From contig NZ_CP066126.1 in the NCBI RefSeq assembly GCF_020544465.1, positions 3,038,001 to 3,102,000 of the forward strand: a stretch of DNA of 64,000 nucleotides, given 5' to 3'. The stretch comes from Chromobacterium rhizoryzae (lineage in GTDB: Bacteria; Pseudomonadota; Gammaproteobacteria; Burkholderiales; Chromobacteriaceae). Position numbers and translations under genes: made by a program. Below are positions 34,801 to 41,403 of the stretch, piece after piece (positions within the stretch are counted from its first letter, which is position 1; every line of letters begins with the position of its first letter). Below the pieces are notes generated by a model. That model had not been told where the DNA came from. It saw only the letters and a list, made by a program, of their open reading frames with translations, and did no database searches.

Positions 34801-37800
34801 CGTATCCGCCTTCAGGTTCAGGTCTTTGGCGACGATGTGGCCGCCGTCGTTGTTCAGACTGGCTTGCTTCTCCAGCTTCAACTCGCCGGCCGACTGCAGC
34901 GTGCCGCCGTGGTTGTCGATGTCGGCGGCCTTGATGTCCAGCCCGGCATTGCCGGCGATCTTGCCCTGATTGTTCAACTGGCCGTTGATCTCCAGGCTGC
35001 TCGCTGTGTCCTTGCCCAGCGCCAGAATCTGGCCTTTATCGGCGTTGCTGACGCTGGCCGCCGTCAGTTGCAAATCCTTGCCCGCCTGGATCAGGCCTGC
35101 GCCGTTCTCCAACTGCCCGGCCGTTAGCTTGAACTGGCCGTCGCTACCCAATAGGCCATCGTTGCGCAGCACATCGCTGGCGCTAAGACTCAGACTTTGC
35201 GAGCCGATCAGGCTGCCCTTGGCGTTGTTCAGCTGCTGCAGCTTGGCGTCCAGCGCTTGCTGGGCGAAGACTTCGCCGCCCTGATTGCTGAGCGTATCCG
35301 CCTTCAGGCTCAGGTCTTTGGCCACGATGTGGCCGCCATCGTTGTTCAAGCTGGCTTGCTTCTCCAGCTTCAACTCCCCGGCAGACTGCAGCGTGCCGCC
35401 GTGGTTGTCGATGCCGGCGGCCTTGATGTCCAGCCCGGCATTGCCGGCGATCTTGCCCTGATTGTTCAGCTGGCCGCTGATCTCCAGGCTGCTGGCGGCG
35501 TCCTTGCCCAAGGCCAGGATCTGGCCCTTGTCGGCGTTGCTGACGCTGGCCGCCGTCAGTTGCAAATCCTTGCCGGCCTGGATCAGGCCCGCGCCGTTCT
35601 CCAACTGCCCGGCCGTCAGCTTGAGCTGGCCGTCGCTACCCAATAGACCATCGTTGCGCAGCACATCGCTGGCGCTAAGACTCAGACTTTGCGAGCCGAT
35701 CAAGCTGCCCTTGGCGTTGTTCAGCTGCTGCAGCTTGGCGTCCAGTGCTTGCTGGGCGAAGACTTCGCCGCCCTGATTGCTGAGCGTGCCCGCTTTCAGG
35801 TTCAGGTCTTTGGCCACGATGTGGCCGCCGTCGTTGTTCAAGCTGGCTTGCTTCTCCAGCTTCAACTCCCCAGCCGATTGCAAGGTGCCACCGTGGTTGT
35901 CGATGTCGGCGGCCTTGATGTCCAGCCCGGCATTGCCGGCGATCTTGCCCTGATTGTTCAGCTGGCCGCTGATCTCCAGCTTGCTGGCCGCGTCCTTGCC
36001 CAGCGCCAAGATTTGCCCTTTATCAGCGTTGCTGACGCTGGCCGCCGTCAGTTGCAAATCCTTGCCCGCCTGGATCAGGCCCACGCCATTCTCCAGCTGC
36101 CCAGCCGTCAGCTTGAACTGGCCGTCGCTGCCGAGCAGGCCATCGTTGCGCAACACATCGCTGGCGCTAAGACTCAGGCCCTGCAAGGCGGTCAATCGCC
36201 CTTGCGCGTTGTCGAGCTCCGCCGTCTTGAGCTCGGCTTTGGCGTCGCTGTGCAGCTTGCCTTGCTCGCGGTTGTCGATTTTGTCCGCGCTCACTCGCAG
36301 CGTGTCCGCGCCGGCGTGGCTGATCTCGCCATGCCGGTTGTCGATGGCCGTAGCCTCCACGTCCAGCGTTTTGCCCTGGCTGGAGATCACCCCGTCGCGG
36401 TTGTCCAACACGCCCTGCAAACGTACGGAGCCGGCCGCCGCGCCGCTTTGCGCGATCAGGCCGCCGCGGTTGTCCAGCGCCCTCGCCTGCAGTTCTAACT
36501 GCCCGGCGCTCAAGGCGCCTTCTTGCAGCTTGATGTCCTCGCCGGCTTGCATGCGGGCCAGGCCTCGGGCGCCCAGCTTGGCTTGCGAGGCGTTCAACTC
36601 GCCGCCCGTCGTCACCCGCAAATCGCCGTGGCGGGCGCCTACAACCGCCCCCTGCAACTGGGCGCTGCCCGCCTGAATGCTCACATCGCCGCCGGCCAAC
36701 AGCTCCCCATGGAAATCCAGGCCCTCGCGGCTGCGCAGCGTCAGCGCGCCGGCCTCGCCCAATTTGCCGTCGGCTTGGGCGCCGGCGGCTACGCTGCCCT
36801 TGCCCGCCACCGCGGCCGCTTCAATGCCGAGCGCGCCGCCCGCCGTCAGGCTGCCTTCCAGTTGGGCCGTGTCGGCGGCGGTCACTTGCAAGGCGCCCTG
36901 GCTGCGGGTCTGGCCGCTGTGTTCCAGCTTGCCCACGCTGTTGAGCTTGATGTCCTGCTGGCTGAAGGTCTTGCCCTTCAGCACCAGGTCGCCGGCGCTG
37001 CTCAGCTGCAGATCGCCGGCCCGCGCCGCCATCTCGCCTTGCTGCTTGACGCCCACCCCGGCCTCGGTGCCCACCAGGCGGATGGCGTTGGCGTACATGC
37101 CGCCCAGTTGCGCCACGTCCAGCGCGAAGGCCGGCGCGGCGGAACCGTCGGCCGCCAGCGGTCGCGCCTGCAGGGTGTCGGCGTCCACCTGGTTGCGGCC
37201 CAGCACCAGCTCCAACTGCTTGGCGTGCAGGTCGGCGTTCACTTGCAGCGCGCGGCTGATGATGGCGAATTTATCGACATTGCCGGCGTTCAGGCCGGCG
37301 CCGCTGATATTGACGGCGCCGCCGTTGACCTGAAAACCGGTCAGCGCGCCCTGGGCGTTGAGTTGCGGCGTGCCGGTGCTCAGCATGGCTTGCTGGGTGT
37401 TGATGAAGCCGCAGCCGCTGCAGCTGATGCCCCACGGGTTGGCCACTACCACTTGCGCGCGCTGGCCCGCCACTTCCAGATAACCGTTCAACTGCGAGGG
37501 GTTGGCGTGGGTGACTTCGTTGAGGATGATGCGGGCGCTGCCGCCGGCCAGATTGGGATTGCCGCCGACATAGCCGGCCAGCTGGGTATTGACGACTTGC
37601 ACGCTGTTGTTGAGCACCGCCCCTTTGGGGCCGACGTTGAACTGCTGGTACTGGTTGTGGGACACGCCGGCGGCGGTGGGGGCGGCGATCTGCACCACCG
37701 GCAACCCGTTGTTGGCCTGAGTCACTGTCGGCCGTTTGCCGGCCGCCGCGCCGGGATCCGCCGCAATGTCCGCCGCCAGCGCGACGCTGCCCAGGCCGAC

Positions 37801-37974
37801 GCCCACCCACAGCGCGCATAGTTTGAAGCCGAAGCCGCGCGCGGCGGCGAATCTCGCCCCCGCCGCATTCAGGCCTCGGCCGCCGCCCTTGCCCTGCCCG
37901 CTTGCGGTTTCCTGCACCGCCATCAGTTGGCCGCGCGCTTGGTTGAAGATGATGCGATAGAGTGTTTTGTTCAT
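25879..37974 (-). CDS. cdiA: CdiA/filamentous hemagglutinin-type contact-dependent inhibition protein with DUF3990-like toxin domain
   Basis: A 4031-residue exported toxin stick. It opens with an extended signal peptide (MNKTLYRIIFNQARGQLMAV), then a TPS domain with NPNL, NPWGISCSGCGFINTQ and following beta-helix. FHA-1 covers about 320-1900 and includes five 164-residue repeats. An AT-rich segment (about 1926-2152) sits where CdiA receptor-binding domains lie, followed by a YP-type domain (about 2318-2500, YLVETDPRFTQYGNFISSDY), FHA-2 and a pre-toxin region. MENN (3676-3679) stands for the VENN boundary. The last 153 residues (3879-4031) carry FYHGTS (His3884), DFGPGFYMTT (Tyr3915), GEWADFVAMNR and FDLVTGPM, the pattern of DUF3990/ADP-ribosyltransferase-like toxins. 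CdiB lies upstream and an immunity gene is coupled downstream. The enzymatic activity is inferred. Confidence 0.9.
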   Translation of the reverse strand: MNKTLYRIIFNQARGQLMAVQETASGQGKGGGRGLNAAGARFAAARGFGFKLCALWVGVGLGSVALAADIAADPGAAAGKRPTVTQANNGLPVVQIAAPTAAGVSHNQYQQFNVGPKGAVLNNSVQVVNTQLAGYVGGNPNLAGGSARIILNEVTHANPSQLNGYLEVAGQRAQVVVANPWGISCSGCGFINTQQAMLSTGTPQLNAQGALTGFQVNGGAVNISGAGLNAGNVDKFAIISRALQVNADLHAKQLELVLGRNQVDADTLQARPLAADGSAAPAFALDVAQLGGMYANAIRLVGTEAGVGVKQQGEMAARAGDLQLSSAGDLVLKGKTFSQQDIKLNSVGKLEHSGQTRSQGALQVTAADTAQLEGSLTAGGALGIEAAAVAGKGSVAAGAQADGKLGEAGALTLRSREGLDFHGELLAGGDVSIQAGSAQLQGAVVGARHGDLRVTTGGELNASQAKLGARGLARMQAGEDIKLQEGALSAGQLELQARALDNRGGLIAQSGAAAGSVRLQGVLDNRDGVISSQGKTLDVEATAIDNRHGEISHAGADTLRVSADKIDNREQGKLHSDAKAELKTAELDNAQGRLTALQGLSLSASDVLRNDGLLGSDGQFKLTAGQLENGVGLIQAGKDLQLTAASVSNADKGQILALGKDAASKLEISGQLNNQGKIAGNAGLDIKAADIDNHGGTLQSAGELKLEKQASLNNDGGHIVAKDLNLKAGTLSNQGGEVFAQQALDAKLQQLNNAKGSLIGSQSLSLSASDVLRNDGLLGSDGQLKLTAGQLENGAGLIQAGKDLQLTAASVSNADKGQILALGKDAASSLEISGQLNNQGKIAGNAGLDIKAAGIDNHGGTLQSAGELKLEKQASLNNDGGHIVAKDLSLKADTLSNQGGEVFAQQALDAKLQQLNNAKGSLIGSQSLSLSASDVLRNDGLLGSDGQFKLTAGQLENGAGLIQAGKDLQLTAASVSNADKGQILALGKDTASSLEINGQLNNQGKIAGNAGLDIKAADIDNHGGTLQSAGELKLEKQASLNNDGGHIVAKDLNLKADTLSNQGGEVFAQQQLDAQLSQLNNAKGSLIGSQNLNLSVSEVLRNDGLLGSDGQFTLTAGQLENGVGLIQAGKDLQLTAASVDNADKGQILALGKDAASSLEISGQLNNQGKIAGNAGLDIKAADINNHVGTLQSAGELKLEKQASLNNDGGHIVAKDLNLKAGTLSNQGGEVFAQQALDAKLLQLNNAKGSLIGSQSLSLSASEVLRNDGLLGSDGQFKLTAGQLENGAGLIQAGKDLQLTAASVSNADKGQILALGKDAASSLEISGQLNNQGKIAGNAGLDIKAADIDNHGGTLQSAGELKLEKQAGLNNDGGHIVAKDLNLKADTLSNKGGEIRHLGQTMAQWQVRQRLDNQQGTLFSNGGLTLAAQSLNNQQGSLSSLGAQSLQLAQGLDNQGGALVSGQGLQLQLGAALSNQGGTVQAESLQMHAAGLGNQGGSIKVLGSGDGKVNISGTLDNSAQGLLAGNGGLEVNAAALDNRQGVLQSAAKLGVQVAQVAQNQGGKIQAGQLQLKAAELNNQQGLLSQAGDGAAKLELSGQLDNSLQGKVLSNGQLQVTAAGLLNAGGTLSSQGDLQLSASGVLDNRQGALGSNGALKLDSASVDNAGGLIQAGHTLALDSGSLLNQGGKLLALGSGDSRVTLSGQLNNGGQIAGNGDWRIKAQGLDNAGGSLLSVGSLGIDTVSLGNSGSFLAGKDLSLTLASDFIHASGSKLQANGKLSISSGGNLINSGQLQAGGDLVLNGVSWTNSGEVNAGGKLSTALSQALSNSGKLSAGSLQLNAASVLNTHSITGGDISIQAASLDNGGNQGLIASAGNMVLDIGQTLNNHDGSWLYSQGDMRIGKAGAATGQVINHVATLQSDGNMFIDAGRVSNEANPVEVLPSKESVESYRKTLYMLPSVVYEHVSCGKDGAGQCDRSMSYVGFVSLNGVASVDEERKYITVKDSVGSKLVSIPYFLKVGSGWQAGYYYLPGYDPKKHILPTTSRQLLSGNLDPMIFGYGVAESFISGGVVDGYSAAPKINIYPLPISVAGRDEVGVPGEMARNYSVSVKTDMAAGGGGVARLLVAGDLSIQSSGVFNKYSSISAGGDLVLVAGNQVNNVGQKLLKTVTETTQAVFPAGRVGATTVTTRTEVLASLDATISTGKKLTLQAPTISNGKASQLDISLTTGDSQSKATAVNTAAGKALAQADGDMASEGKNLGGKPPDAVASTQTLAGQLTGAQAAADLQKSAVGGLTGAQWDGVKTSVLPQQVLLESAGTKAANPVAGGYSLPNNGLFQTRPAPAQPYLVETDPRFTQYGNFISSDYLLKQLGYDPSRVEKRLGDGFYEQQLVSRAVTELTGKRFIGGNANATQQYQQLMSQGAEYAKQFQLTPGVALSAEQMSRLTADIVWLVKQNVDGHDVLVPVVYLAKAQEQSLRGQGAVLAGSHMELLADGSLINSGTLKADNSLLAQAGDIRIEGGKVLAGGDLGLGARYNLSVSDDKQHSQAGSVIQAGSLQLQAGNDLKLQAAQLRVSGDAKLQAGRDLDIASRENRYSYAGNTGRSQYSYQQVDHVGSTLQVGGSLGFNAGHDLTLSGAEVKAGGKLLAVAANELTLQSTLDSKQGQGSWNGWGWGAYSTLDQIRHATQLQAGGDMLLQAGGNLALNGSQAQAGGGLLALAGKQLTVQSEVNSRQDQLNVQMGSKGYGHSWQTDSLTVAGLTSQGNLQLQAGDAAVLNGASLGSHGGLTLNVGQDIRLGAVATQSRSDNYYTNGDIHNNYDLSQHGSALSGASGLTLNAGRDITTQAASLGSDGQATLLAGRDITLGSAENRHSDYHKTVRSSGGAFSRKTTVDISAHDNTTQIGSTVSADKIAMQSGQDLNIQASQVAGSGTVSLTAGRDLSIRSGTDTQRVFQFHQEKTSGFFSGGGIGFTVGSKELTQEMNGAGSTQSQNRSLVGSINGDLQLKAGGVLTLQGSDVTAGGNLLVDAKKQQLDAAVDTWHSVQKTTSKSSGLTVQITSPLLSGLQAVAAATDTLVSSKDDRVKALSAATAGLAGYNSYTAYQQAMAGGNPTQNGGGIKLSITVGGSQSESTTVSDSHTESGSLLKAGGNLFTQAAGAGQDSTIAGHGAQLLAGKDLTIRADGAITLLAAQSTSSERTTSKSSSGGVGVVIGIENNKPTFGFTANGSASRGKADGNGTQNQLSQLNAGGRLDIRSGGDFTLQGEARGQQIVGSIAGDLKLESLQDTSSYHSLNQSISGSVTIGYGSGGSVSLSQQKMDADYASVQQQSGIKAGDGGFQLRVKGSTQLTGAVIAGSAASIQQGKNSLSTGALVTKDIDNHADFTASSVTVTAGSGGVTGMAMAASDHDASTTRSGISGGKLEITNNALQQTLTGQSAADAAAKLNRNVDSATDGSGKLANNFDKEQVQALFDAAAALHEQVGTFLSNKAQAAKATQDALDAARKDPTASASDLERLERAAADTKADADKWAPGGAYGQILTAVTAGIGGNLANGLGGMAQNAGIAYLQGLGAQQVKALVDGMEGGAKTPEGETVRAVLHAALACGGASASGQSCGAGAAGAAAAVALNSALDQLQKTDASKMTAAEKLQRENLVSGLLAGLSTATGGGSTAATTVNAAKTEMENNTLSLPEKKVLIAVEAACREGDANACQVRDQLKWLDATRNAEIDKLAREGDEGMLGAFSGLGPLIGNIDDQKKQLEQLEAQAQELQKRVESGCSIVAVKCDLEANQAKLAFTQLLIRETKREQGVLQQIANIVSSEHTIKNGEPGLVQTMPELDLFAGFGVLRGAFKAATGPLLGSEGLASLRGRVGTASGLDASSAANDFVMFYHGTSPKNAANIRSIGVDLSESKLTNDFGPGFYMTTSRDEAISSATMMSKNSQDVVEFSVPKSELEKLNSKVFGGANGEWADFVAMNRQLTTVPYLPPDEWKYTFDLVTGPMFGGVGRNGIRTLPARGNQTSIHTKEAVDLFNKYMLRR
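33800..36181 (-). repeat. Five tandem 492-bp repeats inside cdiA FHA-1
   Basis: Units start near 36181, 35689, 35197, 34705 and 34213 (reading the minus strand); the fifth ends early, near 33800. Each encodes 164 residues beginning SLSLSASDVLRNDGLLGSDG and ending LNNAKGSLIGSQ. Copies differ by a few substitutions only, such as GVG/GAG, DTA/DAA and VSEVL/ASDVL. Such similarity implies recent duplication or gene conversion, and makes the copy number prone to change and to misassembly. Confidence 0.93.
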
Positions 37975-38000
37975 GATGGCGTCGTCGAAACGGGACAGGG

Positions 38001-38030
38001 CCCGGCCTTGAACGCACGCTCAAGGCCGGG
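38001..38030. other. Perfect 11-bp stem-loop between cdiB and cdiA
   Basis: CCCGGCCTTGA and TCAAGGCCGGG pair perfectly around an eight-base loop in the 73-bp cdiB-cdiA gap. No T-run follows on the minus strand, so it is more likely an RNA-processing, stability or translation-control element than a full terminator. The cdiA start has no clear ribosome binding site in the 20 bases upstream. Confidence 0.6.
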
Positions 38031-38047
38031 AGCTCGGCAAAACGGGC

Positions 38048-39724
38048 TTATTGCCAGAGCAGGGTCAGATTGAAATGGGTAATGGCGGACCGGTTCCAGC
38101 CTTGCGGCTGGCGCATTGCGCGTTCGTGGCTGAGTTCGGCGCTGAGTTTGCCCGCCAACTGCGCGCGCAGGCCGGCGGCCCAGCCGGAAAGGCTGCGGCT
38201 GCTGTCGTCGGCGTAAGCCGGATGCGACACCCGGCCGGCGTCCAAGCCCAGATAGCCTTCCAGCTGCGCGCCGGCCAAGGCCGGCAGCGGCGCGCTCAGC
38301 TCATTGCGCCAGTACAGGCCGCCGCGGCCGCTGAGGCTGTTGCTGTTGAAGCCGCGCACGGTGTAACGGCTGCCGATGGAAAACTGTTCCGAAGGCAGCA
38401 GCGGATCGGCGCTGTACTGGCCGCGCAGCTCGCTACTCCAACGCCAGGTTTGGCTGCCCAAGCGCAGCGGCAGCTGCAAGGCCAGACGGCTTTGAAACAG
38501 TTCATGGCGGGCGGTGAAGCCGGAGGCGGCCGTTTGCTCTTCGTTTTGCGCGCCCCAGCCGCCGATGCCGCGCTGATACGCCAGCGAGGCGTCCAGCACC
38601 GCTTCGCCCAGATAGCGGCGATGACTCAGCTCCAGGCCGGCGATGGTCAGATCGCGGCGCTGCTGCGCGATTTCCGCGTCTTCGATAAAACTGCGCGAGG
38701 CCTTGCGGGTCAGGCTGGCCTTGAGTTCGGTCTTGCTGCTCTGGTCTCGGTGAAGCAAGCGCGCCAGCGATAGCAGGGTATTGCGGCTATGGCCGCTGGA
38801 AGAGAAGGATTGGTTGACGCCCTGCACCGTTTGCCGGTACGCGAACGCGCTATAGCTGGCGAAGGCGGTCCAATCGCCCCAAGGCAGCAGCCAGGACACG
38901 GTATGCGCCTGGCTCAGCGGGTGGGCGATATGCTCGGCGTCCTGACTCCAGGACAGGGACAGCAGATCGTTGAAGCCGGTGGCGCCGCCCAGCAGCAGGC
39001 TTGCGTTGCTCTGCAGCCTGCCGGTGGCGGGCTGGCCGCTGTCGTCCAGGCTCAGTTGCCCGGTCAGCTGGCGCGCGCGGCTGCGGCTGACCGCCACATC
39101 GCTTTCGCCCGGCTGTTCTCCGGGGACGATTTCCATCGTCGCCTGCTGGGTGGGCACCCGCCCCAGCTGTTCCAGCCCCTGCTCCAGCGCGCGCACATTG
39201 AGGATGTCGCCGGCGCCAAGCGGAAAGGCGGACGCCAGGCCGCGGTCGCCCGGCCCGTCCTTGAGCCGGACTTGATGGATGCGGCCGGGCACCACCGCCA
39301 GCCGCAAGCGCCCCTGCGTCAGGTTTTGCTCCGGCAGATACACCCGGCTAGTGACATAGCCGCGCTCCACCATCGCATTGCTCAGCTCCGCCACCACTTG
39401 GTCCAGTTGGACCAAGCCCAGGCATTGGCCTTGCCAGCGGGCCGCCGCCACAGGCAGCCAGCCGCGCCAGGCGGCGGGCATGCCCTCTAATACAAGTACC
39501 CGAATGGGGAAGCATTCGCCACCGTAATATTGTTCTACAATTTCAGACTTGGACTTAACTTGTGATTGAAAAGCATCTGGACGCTCTTGCAGTTCTTGAC
39601 GCTGAAGCTCCAATTGCTGCTGATGGTTTATAAGTGGCTGATCAAAAACACGACCATCGAGAGGTGCGGCTTGTACAGCAGGCAAGACAAAGCCGCCAAG
39701 AGTGGCGGCAATCAAGTTCTTCAT
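38048..39724 (-). CDS. cdiB: CdiB/ShlB-type two-partner secretion transporter
   Basis: An outer-membrane Omp85-family pore that exports its TpsA partner, here CdiA. The 558-residue protein has a signal peptide (to about residue 19), a Gln-rich linker helix, and two POTRA-like domains in about residues 60-215 (PIRVLVLEGMP, YVTSRVYLPEQNLTQGRLRL, VPGRIHQVRL). A 16-strand barrel follows with the L6-loop motif VRGF at residues 456-459, and the last residues LTLLWQ resemble a barrel-sorting signal. It lies 73 bp upstream of cdiA on the same strand, the E. coli-type cdiBAI order. The upstream 100 bp are AT-rich and probably contain the operon promoter, but no consensus is convincing. Confidence 0.93.
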   Translation of the reverse strand: MKNLIAATLGGFVLPAVQAAPLDGRVFDQPLINHQQQLELQRQELQERPDAFQSQVKSKSEIVEQYYGGECFPIRVLVLEGMPAAWRGWLPVAAARWQGQCLGLVQLDQVVAELSNAMVERGYVTSRVYLPEQNLTQGRLRLAVVPGRIHQVRLKDGPGDRGLASAFPLGAGDILNVRALEQGLEQLGRVPTQQATMEIVPGEQPGESDVAVSRSRARQLTGQLSLDDSGQPATGRLQSNASLLLGGATGFNDLLSLSWSQDAEHIAHPLSQAHTVSWLLPWGDWTAFASYSAFAYRQTVQGVNQSFSSSGHSRNTLLSLARLLHRDQSSKTELKASLTRKASRSFIEDAEIAQQRRDLTIAGLELSHRRYLGEAVLDASLAYQRGIGGWGAQNEEQTAASGFTARHELFQSRLALQLPLRLGSQTWRWSSELRGQYSADPLLPSEQFSIGSRYTVRGFNSNSLSGRGGLYWRNELSAPLPALAGAQLEGYLGLDAGRVSHPAYADDSSRSLSGWAAGLRAQLAGKLSAELSHERAMRQPQGWNRSAITHFNLTLLWQ

Positions 39725-39834
39725 AGTCAGGGAACGGCTTAGCGCATTTATCTTAAATTATTCAAATACAATTTTCTCCGGTATTTTAAATAAAAATGCT
39801 TATACAAGAATTACGTAAAAACACGTAGCTGCGA

Positions 39835-39866
39835 ATAAAAAAGACGGGAGCTCATGCTCCCGTCTT
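39835..39866. terminator. Terminator after the flavin oxidoreductase gene
   Basis: GACGGGAGC and GCTCCCGTC pair around four bases, followed on the minus strand by TTTTTTATT. It separates the oxidoreductase gene from the CDI operon. Confidence 0.9.
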
Positions 39867-39885
39867 CTTCATGAAACCGCTCAGT

Positions 39886-41151
39886 TTATGCGACGACCCT
39901 ACTTTCCAGCTCCGGCAAGGCGATTTTGTGATCCTTGCTGTATTGGTAGTCGTGGAACACGTGCTCGGCGCTGAGCAGTTGATAGCCGCCGTCTTCGCGC
40001 CGGACTGTGGTGTCTTTGAGACGATAGGCGTTGTGGCCGCAGGTCCAGCAATCGAAATTGCGCATCTGCGTGCACAAACAGGTCTTGTCCCACACCTTGA
40101 TGCGGCGCTCGCCGGGGTGGGCCGCCACTTCGCGGTTATAGGCCTCGATATAGGAACAGCCGCCCTTGGCGTCCAGCAGATAGCCGTAGGCCTCGCAATT
40201 GGGCCGGATGCCGTCGCCGATGGCCGGACAGTGCTTGATCATCCGCATCGGATAGCCGGTGGGCGACAGCTGGTTGACTTCGATGTCGTCCTCGTTGGCC
40301 TTGAAGTATTCCTGCTGCACCTTCTCCGGCAGGCCGCATTCGCGCGCCACGGTAAAGCGGGTGGCCACCTGCACCGCGCCGGCGCCCATTTCCAGGAACT
40401 GAGTCGCATCGCTGCCGGTGAACACGCCGCCGGCCGGAATCAGCGGGATATCCAGTTGTTCCGCCCGCAGCCAGTCGCGGATTTCCACGACGATGGCGGC
40501 CAGATCGTATTGCGCCCAGTCCATGCCGAAGCCGAGGTGGCCGCCGGCCAGCGGGCCTTCCACCACCACGTAGTCCGGCAAGCGGTTGCTGCGCGCGCTC
40601 TTTTTCAGGAAGAGCTGCAGGGCGCGCAGCGAGGAGACGATGATGCCGAGTTTGGCGTCGCGAAAGCGCGGGTGGTCTTCCATCAGCGCGAAGGAGCCCA
40701 GGTGCAGACCGGCGGCCAGGGTGATGCCGTCGATGCCGGCGTCCAGCGCGGCGTGCATGCGCGTGCGCAAGGTTTCCTTGGGCGCGTTCATGGTCAGCTT
40801 TTCCATGCAGTTGATGAAGACCAGGCCGTCGCCGCGTTTGGCTTCCATGGTCTTGCCCACATGCATGCGGGTGGCCTCAGCCAGCAGGCCCAAGTCGAAC
40901 TGCACGACGGATTTGTCGCTGTTCTCGACATTGAATTTGTACTGCTTGAGCTTGTCTTTGACGTATTTGGTGTTGAAGCGGCGGTCGGTCACCGTGGGCA
41001 CCATGGCGTCGGAAATATGGCCCACGCCGCCCAGCCTGGCCGCTTCCAGCGCCAGCGCCGAGGTGGAGATGTCCACACCCATGCCGCCTATCATGATGGG
41101 CACCAGCTCCTGCTTGCCCAGCCGCAGTCTGAAATCGTCAACGCACTTCAT
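39886..41151 (-). CDS. NAD(P)H-dependent flavin oxidoreductase / nitronate monooxygenase family
   Basis: A 421-residue protein of the 2-nitropropane dioxygenase-like TIM-barrel family, which binds FMN. N-terminal VPIMIGGMGVDIST and HISDAMVPT correspond to the flavin phosphate region. VVEGPLAGGHLGFGMDWAQY contains the histidine block, and IPAGGVFTGSDATQFLEMGAGAVQVATRF is the strongest family signature. The C-terminal 110 residues are longer than in simple family members and contain many cysteines (CPAIGDGIRPNC, CSYIEAY, CLCTQMRNFDCWTCG), suggesting an added metal or iron-sulphur site. It appears monocistronic. Physiological substrate is unknown; nitronate oxidation is a family label, not a demonstrated role. 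Confidence 0.85.
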   Translation of the reverse strand: MKCVDDFRLRLGKQELVPIMIGGMGVDISTSALALEAARLGGVGHISDAMVPTVTDRRFNTKYVKDKLKQYKFNVENSDKSVVQFDLGLLAEATRMHVGKTMEAKRGDGLVFINCMEKLTMNAPKETLRTRMHAALDAGIDGITLAAGLHLGSFALMEDHPRFRDAKLGIIVSSLRALQLFLKKSARSNRLPDYVVVEGPLAGGHLGFGMDWAQYDLAAIVVEIRDWLRAEQLDIPLIPAGGVFTGSDATQFLEMGAGAVQVATRFTVARECGLPEKVQQEYFKANEDDIEVNQLSPTGYPMRMIKHCPAIGDGIRPNCEAYGYLLDAKGGCSYIEAYNREVAAHPGERRIKVWDKTCLCTQMRNFDCWTCGHNAYRLKDTTVRREDGGYQLLSAEHVFHDYQYSKDHKIALPELESRVVA

Positions 41152-41340
41152 TAAATCAGCCTATCTCTCCTGAATGCTGGCGGGCATTATCCCCCCGCAT
41201 TGTGGGAAAATCCATTTTTTTAGAGTTTTTGCTCCGAGCTCTCGGCCGGGGCCGAGACCGCCGGGCCGCAATCTGGACTTTAGCCCGCCCAAGCCACTAT
41301 GCGCCCGCCAGATTGCAGCCGTGCTACGCGCCTGCCATTG

Positions 41341-41366
41341 AAAAAGCCGGGAGACCCCGGCTTTTT
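41341..41366. terminator. Bidirectional terminator after the M13 peptidase gene
   Basis: AAAAAGCCGGG and CCCGGCTTTTT form a perfect stem around four bases. It lies about 40 bp past the peptidase stop. The rest of 41152-41403 shows no gene. Confidence 0.9.
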
Positions 41367-41403
41367 CCAGCCCGCCGACGCGCGGCGGGCATTGCGCCGG
41401 CGC

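Noticed and set aside
33800..36181. Regularly spaced repeats considered as a CRISPR-like array
   Set aside because: The unit is 492 bp, in frame and translated as part of cdiA; there are no spacers or cas genes.
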